DNA of 64,000 bases from Brachypodium distachyon (lineage: Eukaryota > Streptophyta > Magnoliopsida > Poales > Poaceae), in assembly GCF_000005505.3 (NCBI RefSeq), contig NC_016131.3, forward strand, positions 19,117,501 to 19,181,500, read 5' to 3'. Within the stretch, counting starts at the first letter, position 1. Each line of letters starts with the position of its first letter. Positions 35,331 through 49,947 of this stretch are shown here, piece by piece. The translations under genes and the position numbers were made by a program. Under the pieces are notes generated by a model. It saw only the letters and a list, made by a program, of their open reading frames with translations. It did no database searches and was not told the DNA's origin.

Positions 35331-35360
35331 CCCCCCCCCCCCCCCCCCCCCCCTATAAAT
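35331..35360 (+). promoter_or_regulatory. Poly-C tract and TATA box of the ERF gene
   Basis: A run of about 23 C residues (35331-35353) directly abuts TATAAAT (35354-35360). The coding start is 119 bp downstream, so the TATA box is well placed for a short leader rich in CTCC and ACAC. Confidence 0.7.
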
Positions 35361-35478
35361 CCCCCCCTTTGCCAAGCAAAGCAGAGCAAACACTTAACAG
35401 ACACCTGTCTCCTAACTCCTCCTACCTTCCCCCAACTCCAAGCACACCATCAAAATCCAAGCTCTCCCTCCCTCACAA

Positions 35479-36360
35479 ATGGAGCTCCACTTCCAGGTGC
35501 AGCCCCCAGTGCTCCAGCTCCAGGACTACTGCTACTACTACCACCAGCAGGAGGCCATCGCTGCCACGGCGCAGGCAGCCAAGCCCACGAAGCCGCGGGG
35601 CCGGAAGAAGGGCGGCAGCAGCCACAGCAAGTTCGTGGGCGTCCGGCAGCGGCCGTCGGGGCGGTGGGTGGCCGAGATCAAGGACACCACGCAGAAGATC
35701 CGCATGTGGCTCGGCACCTTCGAGACCGCTGAGGCCGCCGCCCGCGCCTACGACGAGGCCGCCCGCCTCCTCCGCGGCGCCGAGGCCCGCACCAACTTCG
35801 CCCCCCGCATCTCCCCCGACTGCCCGCTCGCACTCCGCATCCGGGGTCTCCTCCACCACAAGAAGCTCAAGAAGGCCAGGGCGCCCGCGGCCTCCACCAA
35901 GATCCCTTCTTCCTCTCCACCGGCCGCTCCCACAAGCAATAGCAATAGCAATAGTAATAGCGGCAGCAGCAGCACTAGCAGTAGCAGCAGCGGGGTGAGC
36001 TGCGAGGAGGGCGCCGTGAAGCAAGCGGTGGTCGACGCAGGGGAGGTGTACAGGCCGGATTTTGTTTCGGAGGAGCTGGAGCCTTGGATGTTCGAGCCGG
36101 CGGCTTTGGGGGGAGGCCAGTTCACGGAGCTGGACGCCTTCGTGGCGGTCGACGGCGGCTGCGCGGCGGCGTCGGCGGCCGGGGAGGAGTCGACGCCTAC
36201 GGCGGCGGCGGGAGGGATGGCGGAGTTCGAGCGGATGAAGGTGGAGCGGCGGATCTCGGCGTCGCTGTACGCCATGAACGGCCTGCAGGAGTACTTCGAC
36301 AAGGTGTTCGACGCGTCCGCCTGCGACCCGCTCTGGGATCTTTCGCCACTGTGCCACTAG
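35479..36360 (+). CDS. AP2/ERF transcription factor, RAP2.11-like
   Basis: This intronless gene encodes 293 residues. One AP2/ERF DNA-binding domain spans residues 51-107 ([19 protein letters not shown], then [20 protein letters not shown]). The wording [20 protein letters not shown] is characteristic of RAP2.11 relatives rather than of DREB or SHINE proteins. A basic stretch just before the domain (KPRGRKKGG, 39-46) probably serves as a nuclear localisation signal. A Ser/Asn repeat linker lies at about 155-173. The C-terminal half is acidic and aromatic ([10 protein letters not shown]) and may activate transcription. In Arabidopsis RAP2.11 binds a GGCGGC-type element and controls the low-potassium response. 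Same biology here is inference. The position 3.3 kb after the importin gene matches the Arabidopsis gene order. Confidence 0.92.
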   Translation: MELHFQVQPPVLQLQDYCYYYHQQEAIAATAQAAKPTKPRGRKKGGSSHSKFVGVRQRPSGRWVAEIKDTTQKIRMWLGTFETAEAAARAYDEAARLLRGAEARTNFAPRISPDCPLALRIRGLLHHKKLKKARAPAASTKIPSSSPPAAPTSNSNSNSNSGSSSTSSSSSGVSCEEGAVKQAVVDAGEVYRPDFVSEELEPWMFEPAALGGGQFTELDAFVAVDGGCAAASAAGEESTPTAAAGGMAEFERMKVERRISASLYAMNGLQEYFDKVFDASACDPLWDLSPLCH

Positions 36361-38483
36361 CTAGTTCGGCTTCGCGACGCCGACCCGGCCGGCCGCCGTC
36401 GACCGGGCGTTGGAGTGTTGTCCTCTGTAGGCGAAGATGCATCAGTCTTGCGTCAGCGTGTGTGCGTGTGTGCGTGTCAACTTGGGTTTTTTGCTGCGGC
36501 CAGGCAGTGCAGTGTAAAGAGGAAACCTGTTCTTAGATTTCCGCTCGTTGCATTCGGTGCAACTTTTGTGCGAAATGCTTCAAATTTGCTTCAAACCACC
36601 GCGCATTCCATGATATATCTAGTCCAGCTTCTCCAGGTACTACGGTGCAGTCAAGTTTCCGAGATTTAAAATGGATGAGAAAACGGCAAGTTCTCCTGTT
36701 TTCCACAAGTAGGAATGTGTAGATTGCTTGGAAGCCTGGAAACATCCCGCAATTGCTCATTGCTGCAAGGTGATAACAAAGGAACAGTTGCTGTGGAAAT
36801 GGAATGCACAGAGGAATATGGCATCCTCTGGTGACCGGAGCTAAACCCAAAATGCCATGCCGAAATAACTTGTTTCCCCGTTTATTGGGGCATTGAACTG
36901 ATCCACGGTGGATTTTTTTTTAACAAACTTCAGGCCCACAGATTTGGATCCATCTGAAGTTTTTCTGCCAGAAATTTGACCGGAAATTTGGTCAGGTTGA
37001 TGGGTACTTCATTCTTTCATATAGTTGGCTAAAGTATTAAAGCACTCGCAGAGCAGAACCCATCAATCACCAATCGCCTTTCAGATCCACTAGTATGGGA
37101 GGGGAATGATAAAATGGTCACGTCCGTCCAAAATCCCAATTTACAGGTTGATCAGTTGCAGCTTAAGAAACGCAACAGCAAAATGCTAACAGTTTGCACA
37201 CTTAGTTTTGTACTTGCTTACGACAATGCCACAAGCAAACGCACATACATATCAGGACAAGAAGAAGAAAGAGAGCGAGGGCAGCTTTCTTTAGTGGATA
37301 GCAGTAGGTAGCACACCACAGCAGCAATCCGTCCGGGGCAAGTTCAGTGTACGCAAATGCAAGGGAACGACAGCAACAGTCAGTCGCGGCTGAGTATGTT
37401 GGGCTACTTGTAAATAAATGAATGAATGTAAAGTTGTTATATATGGCATGATTCTGCCCTGTTCTTAGAGGTTGGAGGCGATACCATTGGGAGCTTTGAG
37501 ATGGCCAGTTGGCCAGTGCTTTATTGATCTCTTCTTCTTTTTTCATCTGAAAAGAGTGCTTGACAAGTCAGAAGGCAACGAGACAAAGGAACAGTTGCTG
37601 TAAGCTCTATTAAGTTGGGTGTCGCGGTGTCAGCTAACTTTGGGTGAATGGGTGCTTGCCTATAAAAAACGGGCGCCGGAAACGGCCGGGTTCCCGCCAA
37701 GTTCTAGCTCCATCTTCTTTCGCAGCCCAGCTGATGAGAACTGGGTAGCCGGCCTACGCTCGTCCGTCAGCCCGGCCCAAGCAAGTTGATCCATCGTCAA
37801 TGCTTTGAAATGTCTTATAGAGGTAGCTGAAACCTGCAGTATCAACAAAACCCTATCATGGCTAAGATAAAAACCTCTGGCATATAGTTAACCACTGGGA
37901 TACTGGGTGGTGTAATATGATATTTTTCACTAATGACATTGATCGGTTAGATCTCCTTGTCAGGAATGTTTCTACTGTCCAGTCACATAATTCTCGCTTG
38001 CCTCATGAAACATCCTACAAAACGACGCGGCCGGTCGTTTGGAAAACCATATTTATGACATTAGTTGTCAAAACAAGAAAACGACAACATCACACATTGT
38101 TGAAGGTAAAACTGTAGTTAAAAAGTGTGCAATTTAAATAAGTTTACATCTGTTGTCTCTCTTACTACTCCCTCGGATCCATGATAAGATTTTTGGGATT
38201 TAGTACAACTTTATACTAAATCTCAGACACTTATTATGGACTGGGGTATAAATTATATGAAGTGAAACAGAGACGGAGATGAACAAATGTTGATCTGAAG
38301 GTATATAAATGTGACTAAATTTTGAGGAAATCTGGAGCAATTAAAAAATAGATAATACCCCTTGTATATTCACAAAGAGCAATACAGAGTACATGTGACA
38401 GGGAAAGGCAACACAGATCTCTGTTCTTTGGTAACAACATTTCAATGAACACATTTGCATTACCACATCCGCCTCGATCGAGG
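36361..38483. other. Intergenic, ERF to CDKF-like kinase
   Basis: No gene was recognised. Holds the ERF 3' UTR and one MITE-like sequence (38168-38246). Confidence 0.5.
38168..38246. mobile_element. Diverged small MITE
   Basis: CTCCCTCGGATCCATGATAAG at one end and CTTATTATGGACTGGGG at the other, with TA on both sides. Length 79 bp. Confidence 0.55.

Positions 38484-38515
<32 letters not shown>
38484..38515. repeat. (TATC)n microsatellite touching a stop codon
   Basis: About eight TATC units. The last overlaps the TGA (complement 38514-38516) of the kinase gene on the minus strand. Confidence 0.9.
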
Positions 38516-39572
38516 ACACAGCTGAAGCATCGCCGGAGTTGGTGAACCACGGAAGTCGGAGCGCGGCGGTGGCCGAGAGCCGCTTGTCGATGTTGCAGGA
38601 AAGCAGCCCCCTCAAGACCTGGTACCCTTCCCGTGAGAGGACCTCCTCGGGGAACAGCTTCCTCAACCTCCTGCAGGACCGGATGCATCGGGGCGGCTTC
38701 GCAAGCTTCCCGGCGAGCGGCAGCGACTTGTAGGCCGGCCACGTGCTGCACCCGGGCGCGCCGAGGACGTCGAAGATCTCCAGCATCTGGGCGCCGGGTT
38801 CGTCCCCGTCGAACAGCCGCTCGCCGGCCAGGAGCTCCGCCATGACGCAGCCCAGCGACCACGTGTCCACCATGGCGCCGTAGTCCGGCATCCCCAGGAG
38901 CACCTCGGGCGCCATGTACGGCACCGTGCCGCACCGCGTGTACGGCGGGGCGTCGGATGCCGTCGACATGGCCAGCCCCAGGTCGCAGATCTTGATGCCG
39001 CCGTTGTTGTCGATGACGAGGATGTTCTCCGGCTTGATGTCCCGGTGCACGATGCCTTGCGCGTGCAAGTGCTCGGCGCCGCCCAGGAGCTCCTTCATGA
39101 TGCCGCGGACCTCGGCCTCCGGGAACGGGCGGCTCCCGCGGTGCACGTGGAGCACGTCGTGGAGGCTCGGCCCGGCGGCGTAGTCCATGATGATGGAGAG
39201 CTCGCCCGTGGAAGGGTCGCGCGAGACGGAGTGAAGGCCGATGAGGGACGGGTGGCCGCGGCATGCCGCCAGGAACGAGGCTTCCCGCATCAATCCGCTC
39301 ACGGCGGCGTCGGAACTGCTGCTGCGATTAGAGCTGGAGCTTCTGCTGCTGCTGCTGCTGGAGTGGAGGGCCTTGACGGCGACGAGCTCGCCGGTGGCGC
39401 GGTGGCGCGCGCTGACGACGACGCCGAAGCCGCCCTCGCCGAGGACGCCCGTCTCCTCGTAGTCGTCGGGGCAGTAGACGCGCCTCCTCTTGTGGGCGGT
39501 TGGGCTTGTTGGGGCGGAGGAGCGAGCAGAGTCGTCGACGGAGAAGGCGGCGGCGGATCGCTTGACGGCCAT
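38514..39572 (-). CDS. Cyclin-dependent kinase F-like Ser/Thr kinase (grass CDKF-2/3/4 group)
   Basis: This intronless gene encodes 352 residues. The kinase domain covers about 38-343: GEGGFGVV (45-52), VAVKAL with Lys67, IVHRDIKPENILV (Asp178), a DLG in place of DFG (197-199), and CGTVPYMAPEVLLG (APE 221-223). CDK-like features are the CMGC-type layout and the late WSLGCVMAELLAGERLF segment. The cyclin-binding PSTAIRE helix is absent. A Ser-rich insertion (71-87) sits between the catalytic Lys and helix C. The N-terminus has a basic KRRRVY stretch, possibly nuclear. This fits the intronless CDKF-like kinases known as putative cyclin-dependent kinases in grasses, whose substrates are unknown. 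All catalytic residues are kept, so activity is expected. Confidence 0.85.
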
Positions 39573-41037
39573 CTATCTAGTTAGGGCGGGGAAGATCGAT
39601 CGAGGGGGATCGGGATGCGCGCGCGGCTAAAGGGGTTTGTGAGAGGACGAAAATGGAGTGCGGCTCGCGTATATGGAGGAGCGCCGCGCCGCCGGGGGGC
39701 GGTTCGCCATGGCGAGTTCGAGCGGTTCTCGGAGTCGGAAAGCGCGTCGCGTGGCGGTGGCGCGCAAGGCTGCACGAAATCGGATTCGTAGTACTCACGG
39801 AACCTAACGAAGCCATGAGAAATTGGAAATAATGAGGATTTCGGGTGGCCCAAATTAGATTTTGTCGGGCTCGCCATAACAAAGCCCATATACTTACAGA
39901 ACCTAGTTGGCCCAAGTCTGATTAATCTGACCTGGGCGTCTGCTGCTGCCTCTTTTATTTATTTTCCTTATTACAAGAGGGCGTCTGCTGCTCATCATCT
40001 CACCTCCACGCATTGCTCGTCATCACACACGAGAGTTTCATGAAAGTTCTGGTGACTGTTTTGGGAGATATGGACTGTGCGTCGCCAGGTAATTCGTATC
40101 GAAATCTTCCAAACGTCCCTGTCTACTACTGGTCATTTTCTGCGGGATAAAAATGGTTTAGTTGGTCAGGTTGATCGCCTCTCAGATGATCTCTCTGGAT
40201 ATTAACGTGGAATAGTGGATGGTGCTGGGCTAGAACGAGAATCAGCCGGTGTCCACCACTACTTGGGCTACAACAGAAAAGTTAAAATCCAGCCGATGTC
40301 GAGTGCACCACGGGAGCTCAATGCAGGTCCACCCACGCTTTGCTAGTGCTGTCTATTGTGACCCTGCTGGGAAGTTCCTTGGCGCGTACAGCGATTGTCA
40401 TGAGCCAAGTGGTAGTGCTCGCGAAGGGAGATCTTCCAATGCTGAGGCTCGTCAGGTTGTTGTACAAGTGCTCTGTCACTAGCTTGTGGTCGTCCTGTGT
40501 GGTTTGGTGTATTATTCAGCTTAGCAGAGGCTATACCACATTCTCCTATAAAAAAGGGTTCAGAAATCCGATGATCTGATCGTGTAAGCGATCTGGAAAC
40601 CGTGACCAAACCCGAATTTGGTTTCCCAAAGCCTCTCAATGTGCTAACTAAACTGCCAACCCATATACTGGCGTAGTGGCGCCAGGTCTTTCATGCCTTG
40701 GGGTACAGAACAAAACGCTAATGAGCAGTGAACATGTATACTAAGCACAAGAGATCAATAGGAAATATCGGTAGTTACATGGCACAGTGCATTAGGGAGC
40801 ATACAATATTTGCAATTCAGCTAAAGAGTGGCGTATACACCACATAAGGGACGAGTAGCATCGAAAACCAAAATGGAAAGGATATGAACAATCATGGCCA
40901 CCCGCAGAGACTAACAATTTAGCAACATTACAAAAAAAGGAAACACGCATAACAGCAATACGCAAGGGCAATGGAACCATACCGAGTATACATATCAAAC
41001 CAATCATTAACCAGCCAACTACTTATTAACCAGCTAC
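39573..41037. other. Intergenic, CDKF-like 5' flank and tubulin 3' flank
   Basis: No additional gene or element was recognised. Both neighbours are on the minus strand. Positions 39573-39750 form the GC-rich promoter/leader of the kinase gene. Confidence 0.5.
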
Positions 41038-43990
<2,953 letters not shown>

Positions 43991-46900
43991 CTTCGCCTCC
44001 TCCTCCTCGCTCTCCCTTCCCTCTCCTCCCGGATCTTTTTCTCGGGTCTAGCGAACGGCCTCTTCCTCTCTCTCTCTCTTCTTTCCAAAATGTGAGAGAT
44101 CGGGAGATAAAAGGGGGCGGAGCGGAGGAGAGAGAGAGAGGAAGATGGGGGTAGTTCCTGGGTGCAGCAGCGGGGGAGCGGTTGCTTTTACGAGAAGCCG
44201 ATGCTCCGTGGACGCGATTCACGTGAGCCGGCCGCTGCTTCCTTCCGTTCCGTTCCGCTCACGAGCACGGCTCACAAATGGAAACGGCTCGATGACGGCA
44301 ACGAGGGAAAGATAACTGCTGCGGCCTGCGGATGCATTTGCCATCGTAACTGAAATAGATCGACGTGCTACATTTAATCTGAATTTATTGATACTGAACG
44401 TTAATTAGCAGGTTTTCATGTTTGGTTTACTAATAGCTACACTCTGTTTGGCTCTTTTATATTGATCTCAAAGCAAAACACTGGTATCAAAACAAAAATG
44501 TCTCTTTTTCTCAAAAAAAATTGTCTCTACCCGCAAAAAAAAAATCTCAGTAGATGCAAAAGAGTTAATGCTGAAGTGGGAATTAAATGAATTATTAATA
44601 CATATAGTTTGATCTCATTGTTTGACTACATTTTTTTGTGATTAGAGATTGCTCTGTTGGCTGTGCCTTAGCATCAGGGTTTTGATATGAGAACATTTGT
44701 TTTTGGTTATCGATTGGTCACTGCATTTTTCCTGCCCCTGATAGATAGACTTATACTCTTCTCAGTTTCGAAGCCCATGTTCTCCCCAATAGCAATAGAA
44801 TATTTTCGGACGCAAATGGTAATTTCATTTTTGCAAGTGCTATTGCGTTTAAATTTCATCACCAATTTTGAAATGTGTATATGACACTAGGCACCTTGTA
44901 AACTTGGAAGAAGGGTACCTTCCTTTTTCTTTTTTCTGATTTTATTTAGACTTAAACCACTGATAAGAAGTGTCGATCGGTCACTTCTTAATTGGGAGAG
45001 ATAAATAGGTCCACTACACTATTGTTGCATTTAGCTAACCACGTAGACTCAATACATAATAATTTTCCTTTTTTTTAAGAATCAGCGCACTCGTGCACTT
45101 GCTCCGTGGATTTGCCATCCGAAACATGAGTGAAGTTTGGGTCTGGCACTCTGGCCGTCTGGGCTTCGCCATTTGGCTGCAAATCATTTCCCCGTGACGC
45201 GCGTTTGCCGGCCGGGTGTTGTTTGTCCCACGGAAGACTGGGTGCACCAGCGAACAAAGCAGAGAGAGACCTGGCCGGGTCACGGCACGGTGCGGCCCAT
45301 GCCAATGCCATCCGCCAAGGTGTCCGTCCCGCGCCGGCACATGGGGAACCCGCTTTCGTGAGCTGTCTGTCTCATGTGCGAACGCACGCCAGCTACCGCG
45401 CTCGGCTCCCGTTGTTCACTCGGCTCGACTCCACTGATCCACTCCACTCTACAGGTCTCCGGTCTCCGGGATTTACTGCTTGATCTTTGCACTTTCTGCT
45501 CCGATACATCGATCGGAGATCAATACGGACGGATCCACTCCAACCTGCAAAGATCGACTACAGATACATTGTCCCGATCGGGCCCGGAACATGCCGTGAG
45601 CTCGATCTCTCAAAAGTGGTAAAGTTTCGGCTTTTGAGCTGGCCCGGCCGGTACGGATTGCGAGCTACTACCCACCAGGCCACCAGGATACAGGGCGGGC
45701 CGGTTCTCTAATTAACCCGATTAACATAGCAATCCACTTGGTTACCTGTTACGGGCAGGTATCAATCATGAGACCCGATGGAACATGGAATATGGGGTCA
45801 TGTGGCGTCCGTCCGGCCGGTGGACAGTCGCCAGCACGGACAGCTGCGATCCAGCCGGAGAACCCCGAGCGCCGGCCCGATCGAGGCTCGTCGACGGCCG
45901 GACGTTGCAGCGATCGCTACGCTAGTCTACTCAACTGTATTGGGGTTTAATCAGCAGGAGTATTAATTTAGTTGTGATGATGGCTACTTGATGAGTGGGT
46001 CACCGGGTCATGAGTGTTTGCTGGCTGGCTGCCGATCAGTGTACGGCTGACAGTGAGGCTGCCACCAGTGACAGCTGGGGAGGGGAGGCTTCGATCCCAA
46101 GCCTGCTCGCTGATTAATCAAGCTCGATTATTCTCCCCGGGCCCCTGCCGGCCAGCCCAACGGGACGGCTCGTTCGTCGCATTCGCGATGCCTGATAGCT
46201 GCAAGTTGGAGGGGTATTTAAGCCAGCCAGAAAGTTGGGTTCCGTGGCTTATAATTGTGCAACTTCCACGTCCACGAGAGGATTCCTTCAGGCTGGGCTT
46301 GACCGGGGCAACTTTGTGACAGATTCCTTCCTCTACTGGTTTAATTGAGCGGAAGGGGCCGTTCGGCCGCGCTCTGCTCATTCTAGCTGCTCTTGTGCTC
46401 CTATGGAGTTGGGCGCGCGGCCGATGGATCGAGTTGCCCAGAGAGGGGCACGAAGGCATCGCGTCAAGAAATGGAGTCGTGTTCTCCGTTCACTGCTCAC
46501 TTTTACGTCCGTTCGCTTCTAGACAACAAGACAGGAAAATATAAGACATAATGCTTTGTCCGGATAATAATGACCGTTGACTCTTCGTCTTTTTTGTCAG
46601 TTGTATAAAAAAGAGAGAGTATCCTTTCTCTCTTTTTTGGAAACGCAATTGTGGGAAGAGGCCTTGCCGGAGTGGTTATGATAAACAGATCCCAGTGCTG
46701 GTCGATGCCACGTCGAATCCCATTGGAAACGAGTGTCAAGGCACCGATGATCGGGAATTGTTAGTTAGCTGCCAAATTCAGCGATTAGAGGTTCAAGGTT
46801 TGATTCCGACCGTTTCTACAGGTTGAAGGTTTAAAACAAAGTTTACTCATCAAGGAAATGTGGCTGGTGACCATCGTAGGGTTTCGGAAGTCTTTATCCG

Positions 46901-47682
46901 ACACCGGCAATGTTACAGGTGATGGGGCCGACACAATTGAGGCTGGATTGGGAGGCGGCGTAGTCCAGGATGACAGAAAAATGATGATTTTGGCTATCTT
47001 TTTCATGTGGTTCTGGAACATTTGTTTAAGAGAAATACGACAAGCCAAGGCCAGCCTGAAGCCCTGAACCCTTTCATTAATAACCAAGAACCAAAATAGA
47101 AAACGCAGGTTTTGAAATAGAGGTTGTTAGCACAAGATTTAAAGGTCATGTCTCATCGCATAAGGCATTTGTGTTTCTTCGCTCCCAGATGTTCCAAAGA
47201 ACCGAAATCAGCGCCGACGATCTTACCTTGTCAAGATTATTTCGAGAAGGAAACACAGAAACCGGCTTGCAACAACGGGGGTATTTTACCTCAAGCATTT
47301 GCTCGCCCGCAAAAGGAATTATATCCTTCAAATTTGAACTGTTTTCAAGCTGCAAGAAAATTTTGCTTCGTGTAATTTGGGAAAAAAAAAAGGAAAATAG
47401 CCTTTCATCCAATAATCATAGGTATACCGAAGTTGAAGCTGGAAAAAGATTTTGTTTGGATGGGCTCATGGGCCAACTAAACTTACTCGAGCTTTTCTGA
47501 AATTTGGATCTGTCCGTGCGGCTTTACGGCCCAACAACGGAACGTGTCCAGACTCGAAAACTGCCAGTGCACCCGATCTCGGCTTTCCGGCTTCCCCACG
47601 CCACGACGGCGCACACGTACAAGCTATATGTAGTATCCTTTTCCCTTGCACCGGAAGAAACAGAAAAACTTCCTCTCGAGAT
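43991..47682. other. Intergenic, tubulin to acidic membrane protein
   Basis: The tubulin promoter and GA-rich leader occupy about 44000-44250. A tRNA-like relic lies at about 46660-46735 (see rejected items). No coding exon with splice signals or family motifs was recognised in the remaining 3.4 kb. Confidence 0.45.
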
Positions 47683-48451
47683 ATGGATTCGCCCGTCACC
47701 GTCAGGGAGATGGACATGGAGGAGACAGCGGAAGAGTTCGTGCTCGTCCCCGACGCCGCCGACCTGATGACCCGTTCGTACCATCTCAACGACGACGACG
47801 ACGACGACGATGCCGACCAGGAGGCAAGGTTTCTCGCCGGCAACAACGAAAAGACGATCGACGCCAACTACTTCGCCTCCGAGCCCGTGTCCTCCGCCGC
47901 TGAACTCGAAGCTGCAGCACATTGCACGCGCGCCACGGCGTGCTCCTCCGGCGCGGAGAGCGAGGAAGACTTGATCGAGGCGGGGGCAGGAGAGGAAGAA
48001 GGGCGCAGCAAGGACGGGGGAGAAGAAGGCGAAGGCGATCACCACGGCCACGGGTGGCAGCAGCACGCCGTCGGGGTGCTCTGCTCCGTGGGGATCGCGG
48101 CGGCGGCCACAGGCCTGGCCCTGCTCCTTGGCGGCCACCAGCAGCAAACGCCGCACAAGGTCCACTTCACGGCCTCCGGTCCTCGCAAGGTACTGTAGTA
48201 CAGTAGCACAAAAATTTCCACATCAAACTGCATGCAAGTCAGCACGTATGAACGTTATGTTCGATACAACATACACTCCTGAGTATATGATATTCAACTT
48301 TTGTTTTCCTTGCATGCCCATGCAGGCGGCTAAGGTCTCAGCAAGGAGAGACGCGAGGATGGAACGGCAGGGGATTTCGGTGCCGCCGCGGGGTGAGCTT
48401 GCGTCGGCCTCGATCTCGTTCGGGGGTTCCTCCCACGGGATACGGTTCTGA
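47683..48451 (+). CDS. Acidic single-span membrane protein of unknown function (possible ATG8-interacting type)
   Basis: Two exons, 47683-48189 and 48326-48451, join in phase 0 and give 210 residues. I do not recognise the family with certainty. The N-terminal 125 residues are acidic with a poly-Asp run (about 37-43). One hydrophobic span lies at about 129-150 (AVGVLCSVGIAAAATGLALL). A basic tail follows (KVSARRDARMERQG). Near the N-terminus EEFVLVP (18-23) fits the ATG8-interacting motif [WFY]xx[LIV] with acidic residues before it. The overall plan (N-terminal AIM, acidic region, one span near the C-terminus) is like Arabidopsis ATI1/ATI2, but sequence similarity beyond the plan was not seen. 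The start at 47683 is the first ATG giving the acidic protein. The upstream in-frame ATG at 47452 would add 77 residues that look like leader. Confidence 0.75.
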
Positions 48452-48595
48452 ATTCTGATGTCAGTGTAAAATGGGGAGCAGCACCGGCACGCACGTAGGG
48501 TTAGGAATCAAATCCGTCGACTTGGTAGAAACACATTTTCTGATGAATTTTAGTAGATCGGCAGTTGTCATGTCTTCAGTTAACTAAAAAAATTA

Positions 48596-48686
48596 CTCCC
48601 TCCGTACATAAAAAGTGTCGTCTATTTTGTACTAAATTAATATGAATTTTGTAAAGTGAGCGGCACTTTTTATGAATCGGAGGGAG
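48596..48686. mobile_element. Small Stowaway-like MITE
   Basis: CTCCCTCCGTACATAAAAAG and CTTTTTATGAATCGGAGGGAG form a near-perfect inverted repeat, with TA on both sides. Length about 91 bp. Confidence 0.85.
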
Positions 48687-49929
48687 TACTCCATACGAGG
48701 TACCAAATTAGTAGATTTGCAACACAAACCAAGGCCATGTGAAGCGTTGGTCAACAAGCATAGCTAACTAGTTCAAACACTGGTTCTAACTGTTGCACGT
48801 TTGCAGCAGCTAGTGCTAAGAATTTTTTGTGGAACTGATTCAACAACTTACTTGGGTTCTAACTTATCTAAAAATTATTGTTACTTTGGTGGGGCCAGGG
48901 CTGAGAGGAAGGAGTGAGATGGAAAAGGTTGGATAAGGTCTTAGAATCTAATTTTATATTATGGCCGATGGGTCCCATAAGTGAGTCTAGCAGCAAAAGC
49001 ATGTTGGAGGAGCTTTTCTTTCTTTAACGCCTCGAGGTAATAACACCCGCACTACAAGAACTTGGGCCGCGAGCAATTTGATACAAGAACTTAAAAAATG
49101 GGGCTCTTCAAAACTTGTATGCGTATTCACTTTTCGTCAGATGCATTCCGAAGCCGCCACGTGCCTTGCCAGCATGGCCAAGGCGCGTCGCGTGGACTTG
49201 GTTTATTGTAAAAAAAACGTTTTGTTTAAGTTGTTGCGAAAACCCCGCCACACATTCTTCTCCTTCATCTTCCCACAATTCCCCTTCGGCCTAACCCTAA
49301 ATCGGCGACTCGGCGAGTGAGAGGGCGGCGGGCGGCGAGGGAGGAGGGCGACGACATGGTCGACATTGGTGAACCTAGGTCGAGCCTTCGGGCTGCTCAT
49401 GCTCACAGAGGCGGTGGCCTAACGGCCGCTGAACGTTCGCCCCCGCCAAGGAGTGGGTGACGGTGACTGTTCTTCATCATCTTGTCTTGCTCTGAATCAA
49501 GCTTTGTGTCTGTCAAAAACTGTGATGCAGCTGGAAGCCGTTGGAAGGGATGAGACTGAATCGCCAGGAAGAGATCTGGCCTCCCCATACAAGAATCACA
49601 CATCAATGAGCGTATCAAACAAAAAAAAAAACATCGCATGCGAGTCCAGCCGAACCTCCTGCCTCGCTACAGGGAGCAAACGAAAAAACAAACAGAGAGA
49701 AACACACGCGGAAAGCGAACAACGCCATACTTTCTGAAGTCCTGAAATCACAGAAACGCAAATAGGTCGCCCATACGGGGGGCGAAAAGGAAAACTGCAA
49801 GAGATCCCGACCTAGGGTTTTATCCCATATAAGTAGTCCAGCCCCGTCTCCTCGCCGCGACCCCTCGCGCCGCCACCTCCCGTGCCCTCCCCACCTCCTC
49901 TGCTCTCTCGCGCTGTCGCGCACAGCGCA

Positions 49930-49938
49930 AAACCCTAA
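49930..49938 (+). promoter_or_regulatory. Telobox in the RPSA leader
   Basis: AAACCCTAA lies ten bases before the RPSA start codon, and a reverse version (CTAGGGTTTTAT) is near 49812. Teloboxes are a known common feature of plant ribosomal protein genes and mark coordinated expression in dividing cells. Confidence 0.7.
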
Positions 49939-49947
49939 CCTCCAATC

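Larger units (their letters stand above)
32183..35353. other. Intergenic, importin to ERF
   Basis: No gene was recognised. It holds the importin 3' UTR, a triplicated 42-bp unit (32621-32738) and a MITE (33768-33883). A short repeat CCATCTGCATGGATG occurs near 35092 and 35187. Confidence 0.5.
48452..49947. other. Intergenic, to RPSA promoter
   Basis: Contains one MITE (48596-48686) and the RPSA promoter region. Nothing else was recognised. Confidence 0.5.

Noticed and set aside
35473..36357. Long minus-strand open frame over the ERF gene
   Set aside because: Antisense shadow of a GC-rich AP2/ERF coding region with the clear domain on the plus strand.
46660..46735. tRNA-Ser-like sequence
   Set aside because: GCCGGAGTGGTTA resembles the A box of tRNA-Ser and GTCGAATCC resembles a B box, but the stems do not pair and the B box lacks a base. 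At most a relic of a tRNA or SINE head.
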